Shown here: positions 18,057-25,367 of the stretch, in pieces
Numbering within the stretch: the stretch's first letter is position 1
Layout of the letters: each line of letters begins with the position of its first letter
Assembly: GCF_000948985.2 (NCBI RefSeq)
Contig: NZ_CP059733.1
Location: 5,766,001 to 5,830,000, forward strand
From: Thalassomonas viridans
GTDB taxonomy: Bacteria > Pseudomonadota > Gammaproteobacteria > Enterobacterales > Alteromonadaceae
DNA: 64,000 nucleotides
Direction of reading: 5' to 3'
Notes under the pieces: model-generated
Database searches by the model: none
Told to the model about the DNA's origin: nothing
Seen by the model: only the letters and a program-made list of their open reading frames with translations
Position numbers and translations under genes: made by a program

Positions 18057-18120
18057 AAATATCCGTTTGCCAATAACAACCCAAGCGCAGCTGGCGGTTA
18101 TTATTGGCAAACGGGTATTT
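18057..18120. repeat. 20-bp inverted repeat between gpE' and tape measure
   Basis: Arms at 18057-18076 and 18101-18120 are complementary at 19 of 20 positions (core CCGTTTGCCAATAA) around a 24-base loop. On the minus-strand transcript this forms a long stem about 60 bases before the tape-measure start. There is no T-run, so it is not a normal terminator; an RNase-processing or mRNA-stability element is more likely. The surrounding 310 bases (17998-18306) hold no supported gene. Confidence 0.75.
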
Positions 18121-18274
18121 TTAGGTGATAAATTGCAGCGTTAGACGGATAGTGAAAGTGAAGCGTCCCTGCTCCTGCCGGCCCGCGGCATCCTGCTGCG
18201 AACCGGCTTTGCACATCCATGAGTTAAGCAAAGGAGAAAGGCTTCCCTGCGCCTTTACTTTTGGCCTCCATGCC

Positions 18275-18296
18275 CCGGGAAGTAAAAACTTCCCGG
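18275..18296 (-). repeat. Nine-bp perfect hairpin after gpE'
   Basis: CCGGGAAGT and ACTTCCCGG around a four-base loop, 10 bases after the gpE' stop on the transcribed strand. Not followed by a T-run, so more likely a stabilising 3' hairpin than a terminator. Confidence 0.55.
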
Positions 18297-18306
18297 TTCA
18301 GGAGCT

Positions 18307-18429
18307 TCAGGCTTCCGTTTCCTGCTTGTAGCTCAAGGCCGCCTCAAACCAGTCGGTTAATTCCTGCTCGGTTAAGTCGGTAAGCTCCTGCATACCCCAC
18401 CCGGTATACTTAGCTAAGGCAATAACCAT
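18307..18429 (-). CDS. GpE'-like tail assembly protein (40 aa)
   Basis: A 40-residue frame immediately after gpE with the pattern VIALAKYTGWGMQELTDLT... EQELTDWFEAALSYKQ, matching the short P2 GpE'-type product (helix, 'aromatic..M..L..EL..W...A'). It lies in the -1 frame relative to gpE, and the frame is open upstream across the gpE stop. Its ATG has no recognisable ribosome binding site, so it may be made, as E+E' is in P2, by -1 frameshifting, although no classical X-XXY-YYZ heptamer is seen at the overlap. Acts as a tape-measure chaperone. Confidence 0.7.
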   Translation of the reverse strand: MVIALAKYTGWGMQELTDLTEQELTDWFEAALSYKQETEA

Positions 18430-18434
18430 AGCTT

Positions 18435-18692
18435 TTAAGCGTTGGGGCGGGATGCGAGAAAAAGTTGCAACTTTTCCCTTAACTGTACGAAATCGCTCCA
18501 GTCTAACTCTTCGATGACATCGGGGGAGACTTCACACAAATGCGAAAAGTAATGGATTTCACTTTCCGATTCGTGCAGGTCGTTACGGTCAATCATCAAA
18601 CGGTCACGTACCTTAGGTCTGCGCATTGAAAGATTCGTATATTCATGGCCATCTATGGTAATGGGGAAGGCTAACTTGATATGTTCTTTCAT
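18435..18692 (-). CDS. Tail assembly chaperone, P2 gpE-like
   Basis: 85 residues. Motif order matches the phage tail assembly chaperone E family: FPITIDGHEYTNLSMRRPKVRDRLM at the start (quoted in part: HEYTNLSMRRPKVRD), acidic centre, and HLCEVSPDVIEELDWSDF. It coats the tape measure during tube polymerisation in the cytosol. It lies six bases after the tube gene, in P2 order FI-FII-E-E'-T. Confidence 0.88.
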   Translation of the reverse strand: MKEHIKLAFPITIDGHEYTNLSMRRPKVRDRLMIDRNDLHESESEIHYFSHLCEVSPDVIEELDWSDFVQLREKLQLFLASRPNA

Positions 18693-18698
18693 TGCTCA

Positions 18699-19208
18699 TT
18701 ATTCTCCTAGTGCGGCACGTAAAGCGGCCATCTGGTCGACACCGTTGATGACACGGGTGTCGTTATGCAGGTCGATGTCGTAAATAGACTCGCCGTTGAT
18801 CTCTAATTTGTATCTTTGTACGGCATACTGCATGGTCAGTTTGGCTTCTTCGCCATCTTTCCAATTGCCCATGTCCATTTCTTTGAAGAAACCTTCCAGG
18901 GTAACGACAACCGGCTCAGGATCTTTACCCTGGGCCTGGATAGCGCCGCGGGCAGTCATGGTAGTGGCTTTACCGCCCCAGCCGCCCATCAGCTTCATTA
19001 CGTCGTTGTTGTATTCCAGTAAAGTGATGGAGCCTTCCAGCTTTTCCAGCTGGCCGACATCCAGTTCGATCGGCGCCTGGAAACCTGAAGTTACTTCACG
19101 GGTTTTTACCGTGACTTTCGGCAGGGTGATTTCATCGGCGATGCCCAGGTAACCTTTACCGTCAACGGATAATTTGAATTTTTTCAGAATTTTAGGAGAA
19201 ATAGCCAT
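18699..19208 (-). CDS. Major tail tube protein (P2 gpFII-like)
   Basis: 169 residues, family length. Characteristic start (ILKKFKLSVDGKGYLG) and TLPKVTVKTREV... MTARGAIQAQGKDPEPVVV, LTMQYAVQRYKLEINGE. Forms the inner tube as stacked hexameric rings. The start ATG overlaps the sheath stop (TAATG), giving coupled translation of the two most abundant structural proteins. Confidence 0.95.
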   Translation of the reverse strand: MAISPKILKKFKLSVDGKGYLGIADEITLPKVTVKTREVTSGFQAPIELDVGQLEKLEGSITLLEYNNDVMKLMGGWGGKATTMTARGAIQAQGKDPEPVVVTLEGFFKEMDMGNWKDGEEAKLTMQYAVQRYKLEINGESIYDIDLHNDTRVINGVDQMAALRAALGE

Positions 19209-20371
19209 TATACAAGCTCCTCTAAGTAGTCGTTAGTTAAGATGCTGCGGAAAACGATATGCTCGGCAGGCGTAGGCGGCGTGAAATCAAAGTTGAAGTA
19301 GATTTTGCCGGCCTGGATATTTTCCTTGGTATTCAAGTCTTCATCAGCCCAGATCTTACCGCCCAGGATAGCGCCCTGTGCTTTCAGGCTGTCCAGGAAG
19401 GACTGTACGCCGTTGGTAACATCTTCGATGTAGGTTTTAGTGATGTTGCGATCCACCGCCCATAAGTGAGCACGTAATAGTGAATCGTTAACCATATCGG
19501 CGGTACGTACAACCGACAAGAATGCCCACTTGTCATCGCCTGAAGTAGTACGGTTACCCCATAAGCGGAAGCCGTCCTGGCGGATAATAGTGGCAATGTT
19601 ACTCTTGTTCAGCAGGTTGGCGCGGGAAGCGTCATTGCCCAGCTGGAAGTCGATAGAGCGGGCAGTACCGGTAATACCGTTGATCACCTGGTTACTTGGG
19701 CTCCACCAGAAACCGCGCTCGTTGTCTGACTTGGCAATCAAACCGGCTACGCGGGCACTGGCTGGTTCAGTAACGGTAGCGCCGTCTTTGAAAACCTGTA
19801 CATGAGGGTCAACCAGGAATAAGCGCTTGGAGCCGAAGTTACCTTCATAGGTAACAGCATCGGCGTCATTAGTATTTGGACCGTCGGCAATGACAACGGC
19901 ACGTAAACGTTCGGCAGCAGCAATCAAGCCTGTAGCTACCGCTGTCTCCTGGCTAAAGCCCGGAGCAGCTAAGATACGGGGAGTTACGCCCAATACGGAT
20001 TCTGCACCCAAGAAGGCGTGAATACCTTCATATTCGGCAGAAAGGTCCGAACCAATCACGTTAGTAAGGGTATCAGCTGGCGTTGCGCCTTCTTCAACAC
20101 GGATAACAACAACTACCGCGCCAACCTGGTCGAAAATACCATCGATGGCCGCAGGTAAAGTACCTTCTTTACCGTCAACGACATTCGCTACCAAAGGTGC
20201 TGCTTCACTGCGCTTACCGGCAATTAATACCGGCTTGTTAAGCGGAAACTTATCGGCATCAGCACCCGGTGCAGTACCGATAAGGCCAATAACCGAACTT
20301 GTTACCGTTTTAATTGGACGTGTTCCCTGATCGAGTTCGATCACTTCTACCCCGTGGAATATACCTGACAT
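19208..20371 (-). CDS. Contractile tail sheath protein (P2 gpFI-like)
   Basis: 387 residues. N-terminal FHGVEVIELDQGTRPI and VTSSVIGLIGTAPGA (the classic sheath opening), mid GFSQETAVATGL... LRAVVIADGP, and C-terminal TPAEHIVFRSILTNDYLEEL. Contracts to drive the tube through a target envelope; its presence makes the particle an R-type (contractile) one. A very strong ribosome binding site (AAAGGAG) precedes the ATG, and an intrinsic terminator upstream (20459-20484) separates it from the baseplate genes, so it likely has its own promoter in 20372-20458. Confidence 0.96.
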   Translation of the reverse strand: MSGIFHGVEVIELDQGTRPIKTVTSSVIGLIGTAPGADADKFPLNKPVLIAGKRSEAAPLVANVVDGKEGTLPAAIDGIFDQVGAVVVVIRVEEGATPADTLTNVIGSDLSAEYEGIHAFLGAESVLGVTPRILAAPGFSQETAVATGLIAAAERLRAVVIADGPNTNDADAVTYEGNFGSKRLFLVDPHVQVFKDGATVTEPASARVAGLIAKSDNERGFWWSPSNQVINGITGTARSIDFQLGNDASRANLLNKSNIATIIRQDGFRLWGNRTTSGDDKWAFLSVVRTADMVNDSLLRAHLWAVDRNITKTYIEDVTNGVQSFLDSLKAQGAILGGKIWADEDLNTKENIQAGKIYFNFDFTPPTPAEHIVFRSILTNDYLEELV

Positions 20372-20458
20372 ATGTTTCTCCTTTGAAAGTCGTCAGTAAA
20401 AAAACCATGCAAAATACCCGGCAAGCGGACTTACCGGGTGATTAAGCAAAGCAAACGT

Positions 20459-20484
20459 AAAAAAGCCGGGAGAATACCCGGCTT
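20459..20484 (-). terminator. Intrinsic terminator between baseplate W and sheath genes
   Basis: Stem AAGCCGGG / CCCGGCTT with a six-base loop, running into a T-run of six on the minus strand. It lies between the gpW gene and the sheath gene, splitting the structural genes into two transcription units unless antiterminated. A weaker hairpin (ACCCGG...CCGGGT, 20416-20439) follows. Confidence 0.85.
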
Positions 20485-20538
20485 ACATAAAATGAATTAA
20501 CTGAAATCAGTTAATATGAATAAGAATGAAATCGAGCC

Positions 20539-20874
20539 TTAAACCACCAGGCCCTCAAGTTTTACCGGCTCGCCGTTAAGCAGGTAACGGCCGGTAATAT
20601 CCAGGCCGAGCTTGCCGCTTTCCACCTTGGAAACGGCAACGCTTTCCAGCTCAAATCTCGGCTCCCATAAGGCCAGCGACTGGGAAATGTCCATAGTGAC
20701 ATCCCCCACCAGCGACGGCGAATAGGGCCGGTCAACCAGATTGAACAGGCCGCAGCCGTATTCGCGGCGCATCACCCGGCTGCCTTTGGGCGTGGTTAAT
20801 ATATCGATAATACTTTGTTTTAAATGGGCTATGCCGGAAAGGCTGCGCCCGGTTTGTGCATTCATGCCTAACAT
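20539..20874 (-). CDS. Baseplate wedge protein, gpW/gp25-like
   Basis: 111 residues of the GPW/gp25 family: GIAHLKQSIIDILTTPKGSRVMRREYG (seen as IDILTTPKGSRVMRREYG), then GCGLFNLVDRP and LWEPRFELESV. It initiates sheath assembly and, with gpJ and gpI, forms the baseplate wedge. It is the only W homologue in the cluster, although J and I are each present four times. AGGAG ribosome binding site. Confidence 0.94.
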   Translation of the reverse strand: MLGMNAQTGRSLSGIAHLKQSIIDILTTPKGSRVMRREYGCGLFNLVDRPYSPSLVGDVTMDISQSLALWEPRFELESVAVSKVESGKLGLDITGRYLLNGEPVKLEGLVV

Positions 20875-20910
20875 CTGTTATCGCTCCTGCTGCTATGATT
20901 TGGCAAAAGA

Positions 20911-21210
20911 TCAGCCGCCAGCACTAAAGGTGGCAAAGCCCTGGGCCATTTTCGCGCCGCAGCCGCAGGCGTCGCCGAGTCGGGCTACCGCCTTACCGCC
21001 GATACTAAAACTGCCCGAACCTGCGGCTATGGTGATTTTTTCATGCTTGACCTTAGGATCTGTACTGAGCACATGGGTACTGATCTCGTCCCCGACCCTG
21101 AGCGGCGCTATGCCACCAATGGTAAAGTTACCGACGGTGGCAATGCCGGCTCCCGGCAAAAAAAGCGAATGGACATCGGTGACATGACCGTTAAGTGATA
21201 CCTGTGGCAT
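20911..21210 (-). CDS. PAAR-type spike tip protein
   Basis: 99 residues from the ATG at 21210, chosen because GGGAGG lies just upstream (an in-frame upstream start is weaker). Pattern of the PAAR/DUF4150-like fold: VSLNGHVTDVHSLFLPGAGIATVG, TIGGIAPLRVGDEIS, HEKITIAAGSGSFSIGGKAVARLGDACGCG, seen here in shorter pieces such as IGGKAVARLGDACGCG. Caps the trimeric gpV spike to sharpen it and may carry a metal ion. PAAR tips are typical of T6SS, phage and eCIS particles but not present in the P2 gene set. Confidence 0.82.
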   Translation of the reverse strand: MPQVSLNGHVTDVHSLFLPGAGIATVGNFTIGGIAPLRVGDEISTHVLSTDPKVKHEKITIAAGSGSFSIGGKAVARLGDACGCGAKMAQGFATFSAGG

Positions 21211-21254
21211 CTGACCTCCCGTATATCCGTATAAAAGCCAACGCATAAGCGCCG

Positions 21255-21926
21255 TTATTCCTGGGCGCTGATATGGCTGGCGTTAAGTTTCATATTGCCG
21301 CCGGCTTCCAGGGTCATGTTGCCGCCCGCCTTGACGCTGAGATCTTTACCGGCATCCAGGCTGATATTTTCACTGGCTTTGACATTGACCGATTTGGCTT
21401 CCAGATCAATGTTCTCCGTGGCCGTCACCTTGGCATTCGCTTCGGTGACAACGGTAATATCCGCGGCGGTATTGATGTTTAAGGTACCGGCGGACACTAT
21501 ATCTAAAGTGGCATTTTCCCCTTTGATATCGAAAAAATACCTGTGGGTTTTGCGGTTGTATTCCACCACACTGCCGTCAAGGTATTGCATCCGCTCTATG
21601 TCCTGGCGCTCTTCCGCCGGGATGTCGGATACCAGCTCCTGCTGCTGCTGTTGATACACAGCACCGAGCACCACCGCCTGGGCGATATCCCCGCAGGGAG
21701 CCAGCACCAGTACCTGCTCATCGATTTCCGGCGCCTGCCAGTTCAGGTTATTGCTGGCCCTGGCGGTTATCCAGGGCAGCCAGCCGGTGAGCCAGTCACC
21801 TATGGTGATCTTGACCCTGGCGGTCTGGTAATCCACCTCTGCGATAGTGCCGACACTGATCAGCTTGGCCAACCTGTGGGGTAAATCGGCATTGCCGATA
21901 TCGGCAAAAACCTGGTTTAAGTTCAT
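21255..21926 (-). CDS. Baseplate spike protein, P2 gpV-like
   Basis: 223 residues. The N-terminal OB-fold-type domain (LAKLISVGTIAEVDYQTARVKI, GDWLTGWLPWITARA, EQVLVLAPCGDIAQAVVLGA) is followed by a triple beta-helix stalk of about 90 residues with regular octad-like repeats (TLNINTAADITV, NIDLEAKSVNV, NISLDAGKDLSV, NMTLEAGGNMKL). Trimeric membrane-piercing spike below the gpD hub. It lies next to PAAR and W. Confidence 0.93.
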   Translation of the reverse strand: MNLNQVFADIGNADLPHRLAKLISVGTIAEVDYQTARVKITIGDWLTGWLPWITARASNNLNWQAPEIDEQVLVLAPCGDIAQAVVLGAVYQQQQQELVSDIPAEERQDIERMQYLDGSVVEYNRKTHRYFFDIKGENATLDIVSAGTLNINTAADITVVTEANAKVTATENIDLEAKSVNVKASENISLDAGKDLSVKAGGNMTLEAGGNMKLNASHISAQE

Positions 21927-21978
21927 AACTCCCTCCCCGGCTTTAAGGTAAAGCGCTTATGCTTAGCGGTGAACAGCA

Positions 21979-22584
21979 TCATTCAGCCCCCTCGGGAATC
22001 GAAGCAATCAGCTGATAGTTTTCTCCCATCACGCCCAGGTAAACCTCATGGATATCATGACCCGGTAGTTCTGCATCCGGCTCGGTGAAATAGTAAAGGT
22101 TCACTTTTTGGCTGATAGTGGCAACCACGCTGCTGTCGATAACCTCAAAGCTGAAGTCGCAGCTTACCGGCTGAGCCGACTGCCAGGGCAAGGCCTGGCT
22201 TTCGGTATGCTCTTCTAAAGGATCAAGCGCCTGCAAACTGCTTTCCAGCGCCGTTGCCAGTTGATCCGTGACCAGTAACAAGGCATCGCTGTCACCGGCC
22301 CCAACCCGGGTGGTTAACACCAGTTCAAGCTTACGTTTATGATCAAGGTGATTTTGCACCCCTTCGCTGATAGCGACATAACTGTCGTCGCTATCGGCCA
22401 CCGCAGGTGACAGCACCTGTTCACTTTGCACGTTAACCACCATTTCCGGCGAAGCCGGCACCTGGTTTTGCGCCTGGCTCGGTAAGAGTAGTGAAACTAG
22501 AGTATGATCTAAGGATTGGGCGGACAGCCCGGCCTTTAACCGCAGCACTAATTGCTGCAGCAAGGCACTACGGTTAATTACCAT
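21979..22584 (-). CDS. Putative tail terminator/completion-like protein
   Basis: 201 residues, no confident family. The central part (RKLELVLTTRVGAGDSDALL... LVTDQLATALESSLQALDP) and the C-terminal strands resemble phage minor-tail/tail-terminator folds, where a sheet is followed by a long 'A/D-rich helix then beta hairpin'. Its place just upstream of V matches P2 R/S (tail completion), which would otherwise be missing. No signal or membrane segment. The role is inferred from position. Confidence 0.45.
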   Translation of the reverse strand: MVINRSALLQQLVLRLKAGLSAQSLDHTLVSLLLPSQAQNQVPASPEMVVNVQSEQVLSPAVADSDDSYVAISEGVQNHLDHKRKLELVLTTRVGAGDSDALLLVTDQLATALESSLQALDPLEEHTESQALPWQSAQPVSCDFSFEVIDSSVVATISQKVNLYYFTEPDAELPGHDIHEVYLGVMGENYQLIASIPEGAE

Positions 22585-22663
22585 GGATAGTTCTCGTTAA
22601 TGTTGTGCATGAACTTGCAATTTCTTTATTGAAAAAGAACTTACAAGCATCAAACAGAGTGAT

Positions 22664-22686
22664 AGAAAGGGAGAGAATAACTCCCT
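22664..22686 (-). terminator. Weak terminator-like hairpin
   Basis: AGGGAG / CTCCCT around a seven-base loop, followed on the minus strand by TTTC. It lies between the fibre partner gene (22733) and the completion-like gene and could attenuate read-through. Confidence 0.4.
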
Positions 22687-22732
22687 ATAGAAGAATACCA
22701 ATTTCTAGGCCGAGCGGCTCAGGAAACCAAGA

Positions 22733-22945
22733 TTAAGACTTTTTAAAAGCCTTTATGCCTGTTGCAAGTTTTTTCACTCCGGCTACCAGCCTGTTTTCGG
22801 ATTTAGCAGCCTGCTCATTAGCCTTATGGCTATTAATAAACTCGGCAACGCTTTCCTGAGTCCATTTTTTACCGGTTTGCGGATGAACCAGCCAATAATG
22901 GCTCTTGATACGCATGCCTTTTTCTTCACTGAATTGCGGTAACAT
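22733..22945 (-). CDS. Fibre A partner protein (70 aa)
   Basis: 70 residues; the start at 22945 is chosen because GGAG lies eight bases upstream (an in-frame ATG at 22957 overlaps the fibre A stop). The core HYWLVHPQTGKKWTQESVAEFI matches a short motif (N/H-P-x-T-G/N-x-x-W-x-x-E-x-x-A-x-x-F/Y) also found near the N-terminus of the partners of fibres B and C. It lacks the C-terminal domain those have. Probably a fibre assembly chaperone or accessory subunit; family not recognised. Confidence 0.6.
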   Translation of the reverse strand: MLPQFSEEKGMRIKSHYWLVHPQTGKKWTQESVAEFINSHKANEQAAKSENRLVAGVKKLATGIKAFKKS

Positions 22946-22956
22946 AAATATCTCCA

Positions 22957-24417
22957 TTAAAAAGCTTTGCAGGTACGGCCAAGACCATAACGACTAGTAT
23001 TGTTATGATTAATACCATGTTCGTTTAAAATCCCCACCTGACTATAGGGATTAATACAAACAATTGCCGAAGCCATATGACCCGGGTGCTGTGCAGGATA
23101 GTCAGATGAGGCTTTAAACCGGTAAATACCTAGAGTATTTCCAGCCATATCATTAAGCGCTGCCGTCACTTCTCCGGTAAGATAAGCATTGGTGCTTACA
23201 TAGGCAACAGTACTGGTAAAACTATAAACAAGGGGTTCGAGCTTTTTATCCGTTGTAAAACGGTAATGAGCACTATATTTATTACTGCCCATTTTCACTT
23301 CGCCATCAAGCACACCGTAGAATCCTGAATAATCAAAAACATGAGAATTATTGGTTGTTTCTTCAGTACTTGTTCCTCTATGCTGAGCAAGCAACCAAGA
23401 CAAGCGATGGCTGATAAAACAAATCACTGTAAAATCACCATTATCCACATAAGTTTGCAAAGCTTCACCATGAGTAATTTCCGTCGTAGTGACGACATTG
23501 CCATCTCGGTATTTTTCTACCAATAAACCGGTATCAAAATCTACGATTAATAAACAGTGCTTATTATTATCATACAGTACTCTAGGGTTTTGCCAATTGT
23601 GGTTAGTATTGGTCTGAATACCCCATTGATCAGTCGCATTTATATCTATTTTCGGCTTGGTCGCCGATGTATAACCGGCACTTTTACAAAAAATCCCGGC
23701 ATAAGCTGATATTGAACTTGTTGCTGAACTTTGGCTGCTATAAACAATATCGTATTCTATATCTTCGCTGTCTCCTTTACGCGCCAAAGGCAGAATAGCA
23801 CTACTACCATAATAATAAATGTTAGTTTCCGGATTTTGCTCGAAAGTAGTCCTATATACAAAATGTGTGGCTAAAGTGCTTTTACTCACCCCACTGGAGG
23901 GCAATTTCAGGTACTCCAGGCGCCGGGATTCTGTATTCGAAGTGTTATAGGTATAACTTGGCCTCACCAAATAAGAGTCACCACTGGCATCATACACTGC
24001 AAAAACAGCCGAACTTCGAATATTATCAGCGCTGGCGGCACCTTCTTCTATCGAAGCTATGCCCATCAAGGTCTTTACCCTGCTATCCAAAGAGGCTTGA
24101 ACCGCTTTTTTTAGTTCTGCCACAGATTCTGTCAATTGTGACTCAACCTGGGGAATTAAATCCAGGTTGGCCGCACTTTGCTGTAAACTGCTGTTGGCGC
24201 TTTCTGCTGCTGAGGTAGCATTAGCCACTGCAGCAGTAGCAGTATCTAAATGCCCTTCAGCAACGGCAATTAATGCCTGCTCAAAATCCTCATTATCACT
24301 AAGTACCTGTACGGATTTAGATAACAACAGCAACTCTTCTGCGGTCATCTCTGCTTCAGCACCAGCTTTAAGTTTCGTCAGCAGTGACTGCACCGAGGCC
24401 GATATTGTAGTCGTCAT
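22957..24417 (-). CDS. Fibre-like protein A
   Basis: 486 residues from ATG 24417 (AAGGAAG upstream; GTG 24423 possible). The N-terminal ~80 residues (LLLLSKSVQVLSDNEDFEQA, then VAEGHLDTA) are shared with proteins B and C and are likely the particle-docking region. A coiled-coil-like Ala/Ser-rich segment (about 60-125) follows, then a long Tyr/Ser/Thr/Asn-rich beta-type region ending in RYGLGRTCKAF. No family recognised for the C-terminal part; composition and layout fit a trimeric receptor-binding fibre. First of three such fibre-partner pairs in tandem. Confidence 0.7.
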   Translation of the reverse strand: MTTTISASVQSLLTKLKAGAEAEMTAEELLLLSKSVQVLSDNEDFEQALIAVAEGHLDTATAAVANATSAAESANSSLQQSAANLDLIPQVESQLTESVAELKKAVQASLDSRVKTLMGIASIEEGAASADNIRSSAVFAVYDASGDSYLVRPSYTYNTSNTESRRLEYLKLPSSGVSKSTLATHFVYRTTFEQNPETNIYYYGSSAILPLARKGDSEDIEYDIVYSSQSSATSSISAYAGIFCKSAGYTSATKPKIDINATDQWGIQTNTNHNWQNPRVLYDNNKHCLLIVDFDTGLLVEKYRDGNVVTTTEITHGEALQTYVDNGDFTVICFISHRLSWLLAQHRGTSTEETTNNSHVFDYSGFYGVLDGEVKMGSNKYSAHYRFTTDKKLEPLVYSFTSTVAYVSTNAYLTGEVTAALNDMAGNTLGIYRFKASSDYPAQHPGHMASAIVCINPYSQVGILNEHGINHNNTSRYGLGRTCKAF

Positions 24418-24533
24418 GTTCACTTCCTTATTTTTCTGACTAAGCTACCGCCAAGCCCTATTTACAGGCACTTTCCAGGCCGCTTCCCGTTTAGAAGAAA
24501 CGCCTGAAAAAATGAACGGTAGAATAACGAGGA

Positions 24534-25367
24534 TTATTGAGGACTTGCAGTTTCCGCTGTCGCCGGAGCAATTTCAGGATCTGAAGTAGCAATTGATTCA
24601 GTCGTAATTACGGCTTCTTCGCTAGTTTCAGCTTCAAACTGAGCCGAAGTCTCAACCGGAGCAACCGCTTCTTTCGGGGCTGGCGCTGTTTCAGAAGCAA
24701 CAACTTCTGTTTTAACTTCGATAATTTCAGAAGACGACTCAGCACTCATCTCTGTTGTGGCCGTTGCTTCTGACTCCTCCGCCGAAATAGCTACTTGCTC
24801 AGGAGCTGAACTTTGCACCGAAACCGGTGTTTCTTCTGAGGCGACAGCTTCTACCGGAACCTCGGCAACTTCTGGAGCCTCGGCAACAACAATATGAAGC
24901 GGCTTATCCATAGCAATAAACTCATCTGCAGCTAAGCGGCGATTAATGGTTTGTTCATTAATAAAGAATTCACCACTATCAAACTTAGTGACAAAACGGC
25001 CAACACCGTCATGCACTTCCAGCTTTAACACCTTAACCCCTTGCTGGCCATCGCGATCAATCGGCACCCGAAAGACCCGGTTAAATCCTTCAATGGCTAC
25101 TCCCTGGTGCTGTATCTCAACATCTACCGTTAAAAGTTCCCCAGCATCGGTATAGATGATTCCATCACTATAATCGACACCGGTGCCGGTAACAGATGTT
25201 ATCTTTATGCCCGGCGTTAGCGGTTCAGCTTCAACAGGTAAAGCGGCAATAAACGCCAGCGCTTCCTGCTCGTTTTCCCACGGTTCATTGGTATCCGGAT
25301 TAATCAGATGTAAGGCACCGCGAAAAAACACAGCATTAGCAACTTTATCAAAATAAGGTGCTTTCAT
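24534..25367 (-). CDS. Fibre B partner protein with acidic tail (277 aa)
   Basis: The ATG overlaps the fibre B stop (TAATG) with GGGGAG upstream. Residues 1-50 carry the shared motif INPDTNEPWENEQEALAFI; about residues 50-160 form a domain also present in the fibre C partner and in the 39366-39884 protein (FRVPIDRDG, LEVHDGVGRF, GEFFINEQTINRRL). The last ~115 residues are a low-complexity Glu/Ala/Ser/Thr/Val tail, likely disordered. Not recognised as a named family. Possibly a fibre chaperone or a decorative subunit. Confidence 0.6.
   Translation of the reverse strand: MKAPYFDKVANAVFFRGALHLINPDTNEPWENEQEALAFIAALPVEAEPLTPGIKITSVTGTGVDYSDGIIYTDAGELLTVDVEIQHQGVAIEGFNRVFRVPIDRDGQQGVKVLKLEVHDGVGRFVTKFDSGEFFINEQTINRRLAADEFIAMDKPLHIVVAEAPEVAEVPVEAVASEETPVSVQSSAPEQVAISAEESEATATTEMSAESSSEIIEVKTEVVASETAPAPKEAVAPVETSAQFEAETSEEAVITTESIATSDPEIAPATAETASPQ

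Noticed and set aside
18121..18274. Extra small gene between gpE' and the tape measure
   Set aside because: Only short frames (15 and 39 codons) with no conserved pattern; more likely structured leader RNA.
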